Shown piece after piece: positions 48,712 to 57,427 of a DNA stretch of 64,000 nt (the first letter of the stretch is position 1; each line of letters opens with the position of its first letter). The stretch covers positions 62,001 to 126,000 of the forward strand of contig NZ_SDIC01000001.1 in assembly GCF_004116405.1 (NCBI RefSeq), given 5' to 3'. Below the pieces are notes generated by a model. The model saw nothing but the letters and a program-made list of their open reading frames with translations, was not told the DNA's origin and made no database searches. This stretch comes from Halegenticoccus tardaugens. Its GTDB lineage: Archaea; Halobacteriota; Halobacteria; Halobacteriales; Haloferacaceae. The translations under genes and the position numbers were made by a program.

Positions 48712-48908
48712 TGGCCAAAAAGCGGCTCGCCTGCCGCGAGTGTCACTACGTCAACGAGCTCGACGCGAACACCTGCGCCAGCTGCGGTTCGTCCAGCCTC
48801 ACCGAGGACTGGGCCGGCTACGTCATCATCACCCACCCGGAACGGAGCGAGGTCGCGACGGAGATGAAAGTCACCGAACCGGGCGGCTACGCCCTCAAGG
48901 TCCGGTAA
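48711..48908 (+). CDS. spt4: Transcription elongation factor Spt4 (RpoE2)
   Basis: A 65-residue zinc protein with Cys8, Cys11, Cys22 and Cys25. Spt4 binds Spt5 and clamps the elongating polymerase. The sequence EDWAGYVIITHPERSEVA is the conserved beta-hairpin region that contacts Spt5. The gene overlaps rpo7 by the A of TGATG-type coupling. Confidence 0.95.
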   Translation: MAKKRLACRECHYVNELDANTCASCGSSSLTEDWAGYVIITHPERSEVATEMKVTEPGGYALKVR

Positions 48909-48915
48909 CCGGCCG

Positions 48916-49476
48916 ATGCTCCGTCTCCCCGAGGACCTCCGAGGCGCGTTCAAGGAGCCGCTCGGCCGCGTCTACACGGATCCCGCAATCTTGCTCCGCG
49001 CCGTCGAGTCGGCGAGCGACGAGCACGGCGGCTGCGCCCGCGGCCCCCTCGTCTGCGTCGGCGACGTCGTCACCTACCACCTCCGGCGGGCGGATCGCGA
49101 CCCCGACGTCGCCGTCGTCGACGGCAAGACGAAACGTCGTGAGGTGACGGCGGAGGTCCGCGCGACGCTCGAAGGCGACAACCCCCAGATCGAGGTCGAG
49201 AATCCGCCGGCGACGCTCTCTTCGGACCTCCTCGCGGCGCTTCGGACGGCGCTCGACGCCGACGAGCCGACCGTAATCCTCGTCGACGGCGAGGAGGACC
49301 TCGCGACCCTGCCCGCCATCGTCGCCGCCCCGCTCGGCGCGAGCGTCGTCTACGGCCAGCCGGACGAGGGGATGGTTCACGTTCCCGTCACCGAGGAGGC
49401 GAAAGCCGAGGCGCGCGACCTCCTCGCCCGGATGGAGGGCGACTCCGACGCCGCGCTCGCCCGCCTCGACGCCTGA
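48916..49476 (+). CDS. GTP-dependent dephospho-CoA kinase
   Basis: A 186-residue protein of the DUF359 family, which phosphorylates dephospho-CoA with GTP, the last step of archaeal coenzyme A synthesis. Recognisable blocks are LRLPEDLRGAFKEPLGRVY, VCVGDVVTYHL, VVDGKTKRR, ENPPATLSSDL, VDGEEDLATLPAI and GQPDEGMVHV. The substrate loop and length are normal. It follows spt4 by seven bases. Confidence 0.93.
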   Translation: MLRLPEDLRGAFKEPLGRVYTDPAILLRAVESASDEHGGCARGPLVCVGDVVTYHLRRADRDPDVAVVDGKTKRREVTAEVRATLEGDNPQIEVENPPATLSSDLLAALRTALDADEPTVILVDGEEDLATLPAIVAAPLGASVVYGQPDEGMVHVPVTEEAKAEARDLLARMEGDSDAALARLDA

Positions 49477-49603
49477 ACGCCCGGTTGCGAGCGATTCGAG
49501 GCGCTCTCAGGCGAGCCCGGCGAGATTCTCCCCCGCGTCGCGCCGCGCTCGCCCCTTCGAAATCCTTTTACTTGCCTCGGCGGGAGTTACGTACAACTGA
49601 ACC

Positions 49604-49927
49604 ATGGACATCGCGATCATCGACGAAGAGGAGAACCCGATGTTGCACAGAACGGACGTTCGCTTCGAGATCGTCCACGACGACGCCTCGCCTTCGCGCC
49701 TGCAGGTCCGAGACAGCCTCGCGGCGAAACTCGACAAGGCCTCCGACGAGGTCGTCGTCCACGCGCTCGACACCAAGTTCGGCATGCGAACGACCGCCGG
49801 CTACGCCAAGGTGTACGAGAGCCCGGAGTACGCCCGGGACGTCGAACAGGAGTACATGCTCGAACGCAACAAGATCAGCGCCGGCGACGCCGACGCTGAC
49901 GCCGACGCCGAGGCGGAAGAAGCGTAA
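49604..49927 (+). CDS. rps24e: 30S ribosomal protein S24e
   Basis: A 107-residue ribosomal protein: IIDEEENPMLHRTDVRFEI at the start, KLDKASDEVVVHALDTKFG and ATVGYAKVY-type sequence (here TTAGYAKVY) in the middle, and an Asp/Ala tail typical of haloarchaea. It has its own promoter (TATA-like CTTTTACTTG near 49565). In the haloarchaea I know, a tiny rps27ae gene follows; here kae1 follows after six bases. Confidence 0.95.
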   Translation: MDIAIIDEEENPMLHRTDVRFEIVHDDASPSRLQVRDSLAAKLDKASDEVVVHALDTKFGMRTTAGYAKVYESPEYARDVEQEYMLERNKISAGDADADADAEAEEA

Positions 49928-49933
49928 GACCGA

Positions 49934-51565
49934 ATGCGCGTTCTCGGCATCGAGGGCACGGCGTGGGCCGCGAGCGCGGCCGTGTTCGACGCCGAGACGG
50001 ATTCCGTTTTCATCGAATCCGACCCGTACCAGCCCGACAGCGGCGGCATTCACCCGCGGGAGGCGGCCGAACACATGGGCGAAGCCGTCCCGCGCGTCGT
50101 CGAGGCGGCGCTGGCCCACGCGGACGGCCTCGCCGGCGGACGGGACGGGATCGACGCCGTCGCCTTCTCTCGCGGGCCCGGCCTCGGTCCGTGCCTCCGC
50201 GTCGTCGGCACCGCCGCCCGGGCGCTCGCGGGGGCGCTCGACGTCCCGCTCGTCGGCGTGAACCACATGGTCGCACACCTCGAAATCGGCCGGCACGGGT
50301 CCGGGTTCGACTCGCCGATCTGCCTGAACGCCTCGGGCGCGAACGCCCACCTCCTCGGCTACCACGACGGCCGGTACCGGGTGCTCGGCGAGACGATGGA
50401 CACCGGGGTCGGCAACGCCATCGACAAGTTCACCCGCCACGTCGGCTGGACGCACCCCGGCGGCCCGAAGGTCGAGGCGGCGGCGAAGGACGGCGGGTAC
50501 GTTGACCTCCCGTACGTCGTGAAGGGGATGGACTTCTCCTTCTCGGGGATCACGAGCGCGGCGAAGGAGGCCTACGACGGGGGCGAGGCGGTCGAAGACG
50601 TCTGCTTTTCGCTGCAGGAGCACGTCTTCGGGATGCTGACCGAGGTGTCGGAGCGCGCGCTGTCGCTCACCGGCGCGGACGAACTCGTCCTCGGCGGTGG
50701 CGTCGGACAGAACGCGCGCCTCCGGGAGATGCTGGCCGAGATGTGCGACGAGCGCGGCGCGGCCTTCTTCGCCCCCGAGCCGCGCTTTCTCCGGGACAAC
50801 GCGGGCATGATCGCCGTCCTCGGCGCGCGGATGTTCGAGGCCGGCGACGCGATCCCGATCGAGGAGTCGACGGTCGATCCGAACTTCCGACCCGATCGGG
50901 TACCGGTCACGTGGCGGGCGGAGGCGAGCGAGACGAGCGTGGGCGGACGGAACGAGGCGGAGGAAGACGGCGACCCGTCCGCTTCGAGCGACGATCTCCG
51001 GGGCGCGGAGGCGACGGTGACGGTCGCCGGCGACCGCGTCGAAAAGCGCCGCCTTCCGAAGTCGTACCGCCACCCGGAGCTCGACGCCCGCCTGCGTCGC
51101 GAGCGGACGGTCGCAGAGGCGCGTTTGACGAGCGAGGCGCGCCGGGCCGGCGTTCCGACGCCCCTCGTCCGCGACGTCGACCTTCGGGAGGCGACGATCA
51201 CCTTCCAGCGCGTCGGCGACGCCGACCTCGCGGCGGCGCTCACCGCGGGACGCGCCGCCGCCGTGGGGCGTCACCTCGCGGCGCTCCACCGGGCGGGCAT
51301 CGTCCACGGCGATCCGACGACGCGGAACGCGCGCGTGGACCTCGACGGGGATCGGGCGGTCCTCATCGACTTCGGCCTCGGCTACCACGCCGGCCACGTC
51401 GAGGACCACGCGATGGACCTGCACGTCTTCGAGCAGAGCGTGGAGGGGACGGCGGACGACCCCGAGCGGCTCGTCGCGGCGTTCGAAGCCGCGTACGCCG
51501 ACGAAGGCCCGGACGAGACGCTGGCGCGACTGCGCGAGATCGAAGGTCGCGGTCGATACCAGTAA
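49934..51565 (+). CDS. kae1-bud32: Kae1-Bud32 fusion, tRNA t6A modification
   Basis: A 543-residue fusion. Residues 1-325 are Kae1/TsaD, which transfers threonylcarbamoyl to A37 of ANN-decoding tRNAs; the iron ligands are in VNHMVAHLEIGRH, and GGVGQNARLREM and DTGVGNAIDKF mark the nucleotide site. A low-complexity linker (about 330-355) joins the small atypical kinase Bud32: LPKSYRHPELDARLRRERT, VHGDPTTRN (with Pro for the usual Leu) and LIDFGLGY. Bud32 ATPase activity activates Kae1 in the KEOPS complex; Cgi121 and Pcc1 are not in this window. Confidence 0.95.
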   Translation: MRVLGIEGTAWAASAAVFDAETDSVFIESDPYQPDSGGIHPREAAEHMGEAVPRVVEAALAHADGLAGGRDGIDAVAFSRGPGLGPCLRVVGTAARALAGALDVPLVGVNHMVAHLEIGRHGSGFDSPICLNASGANAHLLGYHDGRYRVLGETMDTGVGNAIDKFTRHVGWTHPGGPKVEAAAKDGGYVDLPYVVKGMDFSFSGITSAAKEAYDGGEAVEDVCFSLQEHVFGMLTEVSERALSLTGADELVLGGGVGQNARLREMLAEMCDERGAAFFAPEPRFLRDNAGMIAVLGARMFEAGDAIPIEESTVDPNFRPDRVPVTWRAEASETSVGGRNEAEEDGDPSASSDDLRGAEATVTVAGDRVEKRRLPKSYRHPELDARLRRERTVAEARLTSEARRAGVPTPLVRDVDLREATITFQRVGDADLAAALTAGRAAAVGRHLAALHRAGIVHGDPTTRNARVDLDGDRAVLIDFGLGYHAGHVEDHAMDLHVFEQSVEGTADDPERLVAAFEAAYADEGPDETLARLREIEGRGRYQ

Positions 51566-51687
51566 GACGCGCTCGGCGCGTGTTAGAGGCCGGTCGGCCG
51601 CGGTCGGTACCGGCGGCCGGAACGCGCGAACGCCGCGGACAGTCAGCAGCCAAAACAATTTATTCGATGCCGGTGTACCACTCGGGT

Positions 51688-51966
51688 ATGGTCGACAAAC
51701 CACAGTCCGGCGAACTCTTCGGCGTTCCGTACAACTTCGAGCGGCCGAGCGTCGGCCGGATGCTGTCGGCGTACTGGCAGCCCGGCAAGGGAATGCTCGT
51801 TCAGAAGCCCTTCGGCATCGGCTACACGCTGAACCTCGCGAACTGGCGGTCGTGGCTCGTGCTGCTCGTCGCCGGCGCGCTGCTCTGGCACGAGCGGAAG
51901 GGGGCGGACGAGGCCGCCGCGTCCGCGGACGACGGTCCCGTCGAAGTCGTCGTCGACGACGACTGA
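51688..51966 (+). CDS. DUF5808-like small membrane protein
   Basis: A 92-residue protein. The N-terminal part SGELFGVPYNFERPSVGRML precedes KPFGIGYTLNLANWRSWLVLL, a single membrane helix, and the chain ends in a long acidic tail. The FGIGYTLNL pattern is that of the DUF5808 family (bacteria and archaea, unknown function). A TATA-like CAATTTATTC lies about 30 nt upstream of the ATG, in line with a leaderless transcript. Confidence 0.75.
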   Translation: MVDKPQSGELFGVPYNFERPSVGRMLSAYWQPGKGMLVQKPFGIGYTLNLANWRSWLVLLVAGALLWHERKGADEAAASADDGPVEVVVDDD

Positions 51967-52036
51967 CGCGTCGGTTTTCTCCTCCGCGGCGGTCGGGACC
52001 GACGCCTCTTTCCGCCGACGGCGCGCACGATCGCCC

Positions 52037-52678
52037 ATGCTCCGCTACGTCACGACGAACGCCGGGAAGGTTCGGGAGGCGACCGAGTACCTCGGCGACG
52101 ACGGGGTGACACAGTTCGACTTCGACTACACGGAGATCCAGAGCGACGACCTCGGGGCGATCGCGGCCCACGGCGCGCGGGAGGCACACCGCGAGGCGGG
52201 CGAACCGGTGCTCGTCGACGACGCCGGCCTGTTCGTCGAGGCGCTCGCCGGCTTCCCGGGGCCGTACTCCTCGTACGTCGAGGACACCCTCGGCGTCGAG
52301 CGCGTCTGGCGGCTCGCGGAAGCCGAGGAGGATCGACGGGCGTCGTTCCGCTGCGTTCTCGCGTACTGCGACGGGGAGCCGTTTCGCGCGAGCCCCGACC
52401 CGATCGACCGCGACGACCGCGCGGCGGCCGCCGCTGCCGGGGCGGATCCGAACGCGGAGGAGGCGGAGCCGCTCCCGGTCAAGCTGTTCGAGGGCGCGGT
52501 CAGGGGGACGCTCGTCCCGCCGCGCGGCGAGGGCGGCTTCGGCTACGACCCGATCTTCGAGCACGACGGGGCGACGATGGCCGAGATGAGCACGGAGCGG
52601 AAGAACGCCGTCTCCCACCGGGGGCGGGCGCTCGCGAAGTTCGGCGAGTGGTACCGGGAGCGGCGTGCTGTGTCTTGA
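52037..52678 (+). CDS. Non-canonical purine NTP pyrophosphatase (ITPase, RdgB/HAM1)
   Basis: A 213-residue house-cleaning enzyme that hydrolyses dITP and XTP. Family motifs: TTNAGKVREA at the start (SNNKGK-type), DDAGLFVEALAGFPGPYSSYV, GGFGYDPIFEHDGATMAEM and KNAVSHRGRA. An Ala-rich acidic insert of about 25 residues (around 120-145) is absent from most relatives and is probably a surface loop. Single gene. Confidence 0.94.
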   Translation: MLRYVTTNAGKVREATEYLGDDGVTQFDFDYTEIQSDDLGAIAAHGAREAHREAGEPVLVDDAGLFVEALAGFPGPYSSYVEDTLGVERVWRLAEAEEDRRASFRCVLAYCDGEPFRASPDPIDRDDRAAAAAAGADPNAEEAEPLPVKLFEGAVRGTLVPPRGEGGFGYDPIFEHDGATMAEMSTERKNAVSHRGRALAKFGEWYRERRAVS

Positions 52679-52783
52679 AGTAACGCAGTGAGAGCGTCAA
52701 GGAGTATGAAAACACCGATCGGCGGATAGCCGTAGAGTCAGTTCGAAAATCATATCTCGTCAAATCCGACGCCGTAAACGCGA

Positions 52784-52981
52784 CTAATAACCGGTTGCGG
52801 ACAGTTCGAGAACGGCTTTTTTTCGTCCAACATCAACCACGGTTGCAATGACGTGCTCGTCGTCGATCGAGAGTACGAGCTCGTCTCCTTCGCAGATCCC
52901 GTCTTCTGCTCCTTCGGAGATGATCACCGTGTAATCGTTAACACGGCGCTCGGGAGTGGCAACACGTGGTGCGATGCTCAT
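52784..52981 (-). CDS. Small beta-rich protein of unknown function, low-GC segment
   Basis: A 65-residue protein. The second half GICEGDELVLSIDDEHVIATVVDVGRK looks like a small beta barrel (a G-D-x-L hairpin followed by a V-x-x-V-G turn), a fold common in RNA- or membrane-associated modules, but no family is recognised. Its ATG lies 32 nt downstream of the 53014 gene's stop on the same strand. Composition and codon choice differ from the genome average. Confidence 0.55.
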   Translation of the reverse strand: MSIAPRVATPERRVNDYTVIISEGAEDGICEGDELVLSIDDEHVIATVVDVGRKKAVLELSATGY

Positions 52982-53013
52982 ACACTTATTCGTGATCTGT
53001 TGTGTATTGAGTG

Positions 53014-53718
53014 TTACGTTCTGTCAGGATCCAGTTCTTTCGACCAATCGTAGATCGCCTTCCATTCGTCCAACTCGAACTCGTTCACCCGGTCCGCGGA
53101 AACACTCTTCGCAAAGGCTTGAGGTTCGTCACTGCCTTCCCGAAGTCTTCGCTGTGCGTCTTCAGCAAACCGCTTTTCGCTTTCGTCTTCGAACTCCGTC
53201 TCCCAGTCTTTTATTGTGAAAAACACGCTCACAGTCCCATCGCTCGTCTCCGAGAGGCGAGTCAACTCGGCGGACCCGAGTCGCAAGTGATAGTGCAGAT
53301 CCTCGTCAGGGTCGTGAAGTGGAGCCTCGACGTAAACTCGAAACAGCATGCCTGAAAAAAGGCATTCCGAATTACCAACAACTCGTGCTCGAAAATCTCC
53401 CCCGGTTTGTGGGTGGAGGTCAATTTTGACGGGACCTTCTTGAATAAATTTTTTCGCACGATAATTCCGTTCTATTCGTTTATAGAGAGTATCACGTGAT
53501 TGGATCCATTTGTATTGCCCATCTAGCGAGACCAATTTTAGCACTTTGTACTCGGAACCCAGCGTGAGGACACCAAGTGAAAATACGCCGGTTCCGTACG
53601 GCTGTGGAATGAAGACGAGCGCGAACCACATCACGACCAGTATTGCGGTAGTAAGTATGGATTTACGAGAGCCAGGGATTCGATTGTATGGTTTCTTTAG
53701 TGAATTCCGAACACCCAT
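53014..53718 (-). CDS. Membrane-anchored protein of unknown function, low-GC segment
   Basis: About 234 residues. A basic N-terminus (LKKPYNRIPGSRKS) is followed by one or two membrane helices (ILTTAILVVMWFALVFI and FSLGVLTLG), then a soluble domain of about 170 residues rich in aromatic and charged residues, with no known motif. A TATATG element at about 53745-53750 lies 30 nt before the ATG at 53718 but only 12-15 nt before the alternative start at 53736, which favours 53718. The sequence is clearly AT-richer than its surroundings and has mixed codon use, so it was probably acquired. It is probably co-transcribed with the next small gene. Confidence 0.65.
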   Translation of the reverse strand: MGVRNSLKKPYNRIPGSRKSILTTAILVVMWFALVFIPQPYGTGVFSLGVLTLGSEYKVLKLVSLDGQYKWIQSRDTLYKRIERNYRAKKFIQEGPVKIDLHPQTGGDFRARVVGNSECLFSGMLFRVYVEAPLHDPDEDLHYHLRLGSAELTRLSETSDGTVSVFFTIKDWETEFEDESEKRFAEDAQRRLREGSDEPQAFAKSVSADRVNEFELDEWKAIYDWSKELDPDRT

Positions 53719-53902
53719 CTTATCCAGATCTTTCATCCGGCAGTCATATACATTCCCATTGGCAGGCACTGGAGCGCCACTAAAACGGCGCCATTCGAGA
53801 CACAGTACGTGTCTGATGGCGAACGATATACATGTCCGATACGGGGACTGTTCCGTTTACAGGCGGTCGAGGCGAATCCCCCGGGGCTCGCCCCCGAGGC
53901 AT

Positions 53903-54379
53903 TCACCCCCGCGGATCGCCGTCGGGCCCGGGGTACGTCCCGCCGACGACGACGTCGTACAGGCTCTCGGCGTCGAACAGCGTCGCGAACGCCTTCGGGT
54001 GCCGGACGCTCAGGTCGACCCGCCTGCTGAGCGTCGCGCCCGCCTGCGCCGTCTGGAGGCGCGGATCGAGCGTCAGGAGGTGCATCGCGCCGCCGCGGTA
54101 CGCCGACGCGAGCGCCGGGTGGTCGCCCTCGGGCTGGTCGACGGGTTCGCGGAGGGCCTCGGCGGCCTTCCGCCAGTCGGTCGCCAACTCGTCGTCGGCG
54201 AGTTCGGCGATCACCGCCGCCGCGTCGTCGAGGAGCGGGTCGCTGGCGACGAGCGTCACCCACGAGTGCTCGCGGACGACGTCGAGGGCGCGCCGCGAAT
54301 ACCCCCCGCAGAGCAGGTCCGCCGCGAGCACGTCCGCGTCCGCGACGATCCGCGCTGGCGAGGCGTCAGTCGCGCTCAT
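53903..54379 (-). CDS. PIN-like domain protein
   Basis: A 158-residue protein. ADADVLAADLLCGGYSRRALD at residues 14-34 has the PIN-type D-x-D and a following helix; ASDPLLDDAAAVI and LLTLDPRLQ provide further acidic sites, and GDHPALASAYRGGAMHL resembles the third strand-helix of PIN nucleases. It is related to haloarchaeal proteins that I place in the DUF7384 group with some doubt. The 34-residue ORF immediately upstream overlaps it by 14 nt and may be its partner. GC content is normal here. Confidence 0.68.
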   Translation of the reverse strand: MSATDASPARIVADADVLAADLLCGGYSRRALDVVREHSWVTLVASDPLLDDAAAVIAELADDELATDWRKAAEALREPVDQPEGDHPALASAYRGGAMHLLTLDPRLQTAQAGATLSRRVDLSVRHPKAFATLFDAESLYDVVVGGTYPGPDGDPRG

Positions 54380-54470
54380 CGCGTCGCCGTCGAAGCGCGT
54401 CGATCACGTCCGCTTCCGTCGCGCCGAACGCCGCGGCGCGGTCGAACAGGTTCCCCCACGTCTCCGTCAT
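54366..54470 (-). CDS. 34-residue ORF coupled to the PIN-like gene
   Basis: A tiny ORF read before the PIN-like gene and overlapping it by 14 nt. The peptide MTETWGNLFDRAAAFGATEA continues with DVIDALRRRRDERD, predicting two short helices. The overlap and helical, charged nature are those of an antitoxin or of a translation-coupling leader peptide. It is short, so chance cannot be excluded, but the start, stop and frame are clean and conserved-looking. Confidence 0.55.
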   Translation of the reverse strand: MTETWGNLFDRAAAFGATEADVIDALRRRRDERD

Positions 54471-54680
54471 ACGCCGCCTCGGTTCTCGAACTACAAAGGG
54501 CTGTCCGCACGCAGCCGTCTTCGCAGCCGACGCGCCTGCCTCGTCCGCTCCCTTCCGCTCGTGGCGGCCGACAGCGACGACCGATTCGGCATCGAACCCG
54601 GGCCGGGGGTCGTCGCGTCGTTCGAGGCATCCGCGACGCGGTCGCCATCGGTCGAGGCGTGGCCCGAGGCCGGCGGGCGT

Positions 54681-55550
54681 TCACTCCAGTTCGGCGACGA
54701 GCCCTTCGAGTTCGTCCCGGGCGTCCGCTCCCGCCGGCCGGTGGGGGCTGCGGGCGTAACCCGCCGGCGCGCCGCGGGCGCGCATCGCGGCCTTCAATCC
54801 CGGAATCCCGTGTTCGACCGTCGTCGCGCGGTTGAGCGCGACGAGGTCGGCGTTCAGCGCGCGCGCACCCTCGCCGTCGTCCGCGCGGTGGCGGCGGTAG
54901 ATCTCGGCGCACGCCCCGGGCGCGACGTTCGCGAGCGCGAGCACCCCGCCGTCCGCGCCCGCGTCGAGCGCGGGCGCGAGAACGCTCCCCGCGCCGACGA
55001 ACAGGTCGAAGTCGTCCTCGGCGAACCGGCGGGTTCGGATGAGGGCTTCGAGGCTCCCGCCCGAGTCCTTCATCCCGGCGACGTTGGGGTGATCCGACAG
55101 CCGACCGGCCGCCTCTGGATCGAGCGCGACGTCGGTGTACGGCGGGACGCTGTAGAGGTAGACGGGGACGTCCGCCGCGTCGGCGACGTCCCGGTAGTAC
55201 GCTTCCAGCGCCTCGGTGCCGTGGCGGAAGTAAAACGGCGTGACGACGAGCGCGGCGTCGGCCCCGGCGTCGGCGGCGAGTCGCGTCTGGCGGATCGTCT
55301 CGCGGCGGCCGGGGTGGCCGGTCCCGGCCAGCACCGGAACCGACGCCTCGTCGGCGACGATCTCGACGACGCGGGCGCGCTCTTCGACGCTCATCAGTTC
55401 GGCCTCGCTGTTCGAACCGCAGGGGACGAGAAAGTCGACGCCGCGGGCGGTGACCCACGAAACGAGATCCCGAAGGGCTCCCTCGTCGAGGTCGCCGTCG
55501 TCCGTGAACGGTGTCACGAGTGGTGGACCGATGCCTTCCATGCCGGCCAC
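54681..55550 (-). CDS. DHDPS/KDG-aldolase family lyase
   Basis: A 289-residue TIM-barrel aldolase of the dihydrodipicolinate synthase superfamily. The Schiff-base Lys is in AGMKDSGG and the catalytic Tyr in YLYSVPPYT; the entry GPPLVTPFT is typical. In haloarchaea such proteins often act as 2-keto-3-deoxy-(phospho)gluconate aldolases in the semi-phosphorylative Entner-Doudoroff route, so that is as likely as lysine synthesis. Motif alone cannot decide. Single gene; the start could also be the ATG three codons later. Confidence 0.88.
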   Translation of the reverse strand: MAGMEGIGPPLVTPFTDDGDLDEGALRDLVSWVTARGVDFLVPCGSNSEAELMSVEERARVVEIVADEASVPVLAGTGHPGRRETIRQTRLAADAGADAALVVTPFYFRHGTEALEAYYRDVADAADVPVYLYSVPPYTDVALDPEAAGRLSDHPNVAGMKDSGGSLEALIRTRRFAEDDFDLFVGAGSVLAPALDAGADGGVLALANVAPGACAEIYRRHRADDGEGARALNADLVALNRATTVEHGIPGLKAAMRARGAPAGYARSPHRPAGADARDELEGLVAELE

Positions 55551-55818
55551 TCTCGACGAGGGGACTTAGGCCTAGTCCGTCGCGCGTCTGACGCGGATTT
55601 AAGTCGGGAGCGGTCTATCGCCCACCCGGGCGCGCACTGACGGCCTCAGTTCCCATCCACCCCACCCGCGCGCCCGGCACACCCACACACCCCACTTTTG
55701 CATCCCGGAAGCGCTTCGGCCGTCGCCGTCTTCGCGGCGGCCGGACGCTGACGTCTCGGCCGATCACGCGTCGGAGCGAAGGCTCGCGGACTCGCGCGTC
55801 GAACGACGCGCCGCGAAC

Positions 55819-56475
55819 TTACGCGCCGAGCAGCACCTCGCGGACCTCGTCGAGCGTCTCGCGCTCGGAGATGAGCGCGACGTGGTCGCCCGCCGACAGC
55901 GTCGTTCCGGGGAGCGGGATCGTCATCGGTTCGCGGCCTTTCCCGTGCGCGTAGATGCGGGCCGTCGACGGGAGTTCGACGTCGGCGACGCGGCTGCCGA
56001 CGACCGGCGACGTCTCCGGAATCGTGACGGTCGAAAGCTGGAGTCGCTCCGTGAGGTCGCCGATGGCGTTGAAGTTACCGCCGAGCAGCGCCGTCTTCGC
56101 GCCCGCCGCGCCGAGGCGCTCGGGGTAGATGACGTCGTCCACGTCCTCCGCGTACTGCTCGTAGATCTCCTTGCGGTAGTCCTCGTCGATCCGGAGCACC
56201 GTCCGACAGCCGTACTCCTTTCCGATCATGCAGGCGGCGAAGTTGACGTTCGGATCGCCGGTCAGCCCGCCGACGGCGTCGGCGGATTCGAGGCCGGCTT
56301 TCGTCAACACCGTCTCGTTGCTCCCGTCGCCCTCGATGACCTCGTGTCCCTCCTCGCGGGCTCGTTCGACCTTGTCGCGGTCGGTTTCGACGATGGCGAC
56401 CTCGTGCCCCTCCTCGCGGAGGATGCGCGCGGTCCGCGCGCCGACGCGTCCGTAGCCGACGATAACGAATCGCAT
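55819..56475 (-). CDS. trkA: TrkA-type K+ transport regulatory protein
   Basis: A 218-residue protein with an N-terminal Rossmann domain (VIVGYGRVGARTARIL, with ligand-binding VETDRDKVERA and DGSNETVLTKAG) and a C-terminal RCK_C domain (about 140-215). It is the NAD(H)- or ATP-gated cytosolic subunit of a K+ uptake channel. The partner TrkH is not in this window, so the subunit may act with a distant channel. The start at 56475 (MRFVIVGYG) is preferred; the frame stays open for a further 29 codons upstream. Confidence 0.9.
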   Translation of the reverse strand: MRFVIVGYGRVGARTARILREEGHEVAIVETDRDKVERAREEGHEVIEGDGSNETVLTKAGLESADAVGGLTGDPNVNFAACMIGKEYGCRTVLRIDEDYRKEIYEQYAEDVDDVIYPERLGAAGAKTALLGGNFNAIGDLTERLQLSTVTIPETSPVVGSRVADVELPSTARIYAHGKGREPMTIPLPGTTLSAGDHVALISERETLDEVREVLLGA

Positions 56476-56551
56476 ACCCGTTGTACGTCGGCCGAGACAA
56501 AAAGGTACGTCCCGGTGAGCGTTACGATTCGCCGTCCCGCGGCGACGACCC

Positions 56552-57214
56552 TCACTCGTCACCCGACTCGGACGAATCGCCCGTCCGTGCGCCGTCGAGC
56601 CACGCGTGAATCGACTCGACGGCCGCCGAGAGCCGACGCGTGCCGAAGAGCGCCACCAGCACCGCCCCGACCAGATCGAACACGAGATCGAGGATGGTGT
56701 CCCGGAGGCCGTACTGGATCAACACCGCCTCCATGCCGAGCGCGTCCGTGAGGAGGCGCGTCGCGAACTCCAGCACCTCCCAGAGGACGCCGAACGCCAT
56801 CGTGAAGAGGAGCACGTACACGAACACGAACCGCGGCGGGAAGGCGACGGCGTCGCTGTAGCGGTCGAACGCGCGCGCGGTCGCGTACCCGACCGCCGCG
56901 ACGACCACCGCCGACAGCGTGTGGGTGAGGTTGTCCCACCACGGCACGACGACGTACAACCCGAGCATTCCGAGCGCGTGCAGCAACACGGCGGTCGTGA
57001 TCCAGAGCGTCGTGCCGACGCCGAGCCGAAGATCCCAGTCCCTCGCGAGCAGCGCCGGGAGGAAGGTGACCGCGAGCGCCAGCGCGGCGTTCAGCGCCAC
57101 GCTCGCGTTTCCGGCGGCCGCTCCCGCGACGAAGATGGCGACGATGGCGGCCTGCATCGCCACGACGAGCAGTCGCTGGTGTCGCGTGGGGACCGGGAAC
57201 TCGGGGCCGCCCAT
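56552..57214 (-). CDS. DUF2238/YjdF-like membrane protein
   Basis: A 220-residue protein with about six membrane helices. Typical segments are PWWDNLTHTLSAVVVA and GVLWEVLEFATRLL, with the conserved Asp/His and Glu of the DUF2238 family, and a C-terminal amphipathic helix that stays cytosolic. Function unknown. The start at 57214 (MGGPEFPVPTRH) is favoured over the longer frame because the conserved sequence begins there. Confidence 0.82.
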   Translation of the reverse strand: MGGPEFPVPTRHQRLLVVAMQAAIVAIFVAGAAAGNASVALNAALALAVTFLPALLARDWDLRLGVGTTLWITTAVLLHALGMLGLYVVVPWWDNLTHTLSAVVVAAVGYATARAFDRYSDAVAFPPRFVFVYVLLFTMAFGVLWEVLEFATRLLTDALGMEAVLIQYGLRDTILDLVFDLVGAVLVALFGTRRLSAAVESIHAWLDGARTGDSSESGDE

Positions 57215-57427
57215 ACGGCCCGTACGTCGCCCGCGACCAAAAACGCCCGAGCAGCCGAGGAGGCGAGCGATCGCTCGCCGAGGGACTCGTGCGGCTCCCC
57301 GTTCGAGAGCGTCGTGAGTATCGAGAGCGTCGTGGGCGCCGTGAGCGCCGTGCGGTTCCCTCTCCGGGAGTTCCGTGGTATCGTTCCGCACGACAGTCCT
57401 ATCTCCTCCGATCGCGTACGGCGGTCG

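Noticed and set aside
55620..55720. C-rich CCCCAC-type runs as a functional repeat
   Set aside because: Irregular and short; looks like simple low-complexity sequence between the aldolase and trkA.
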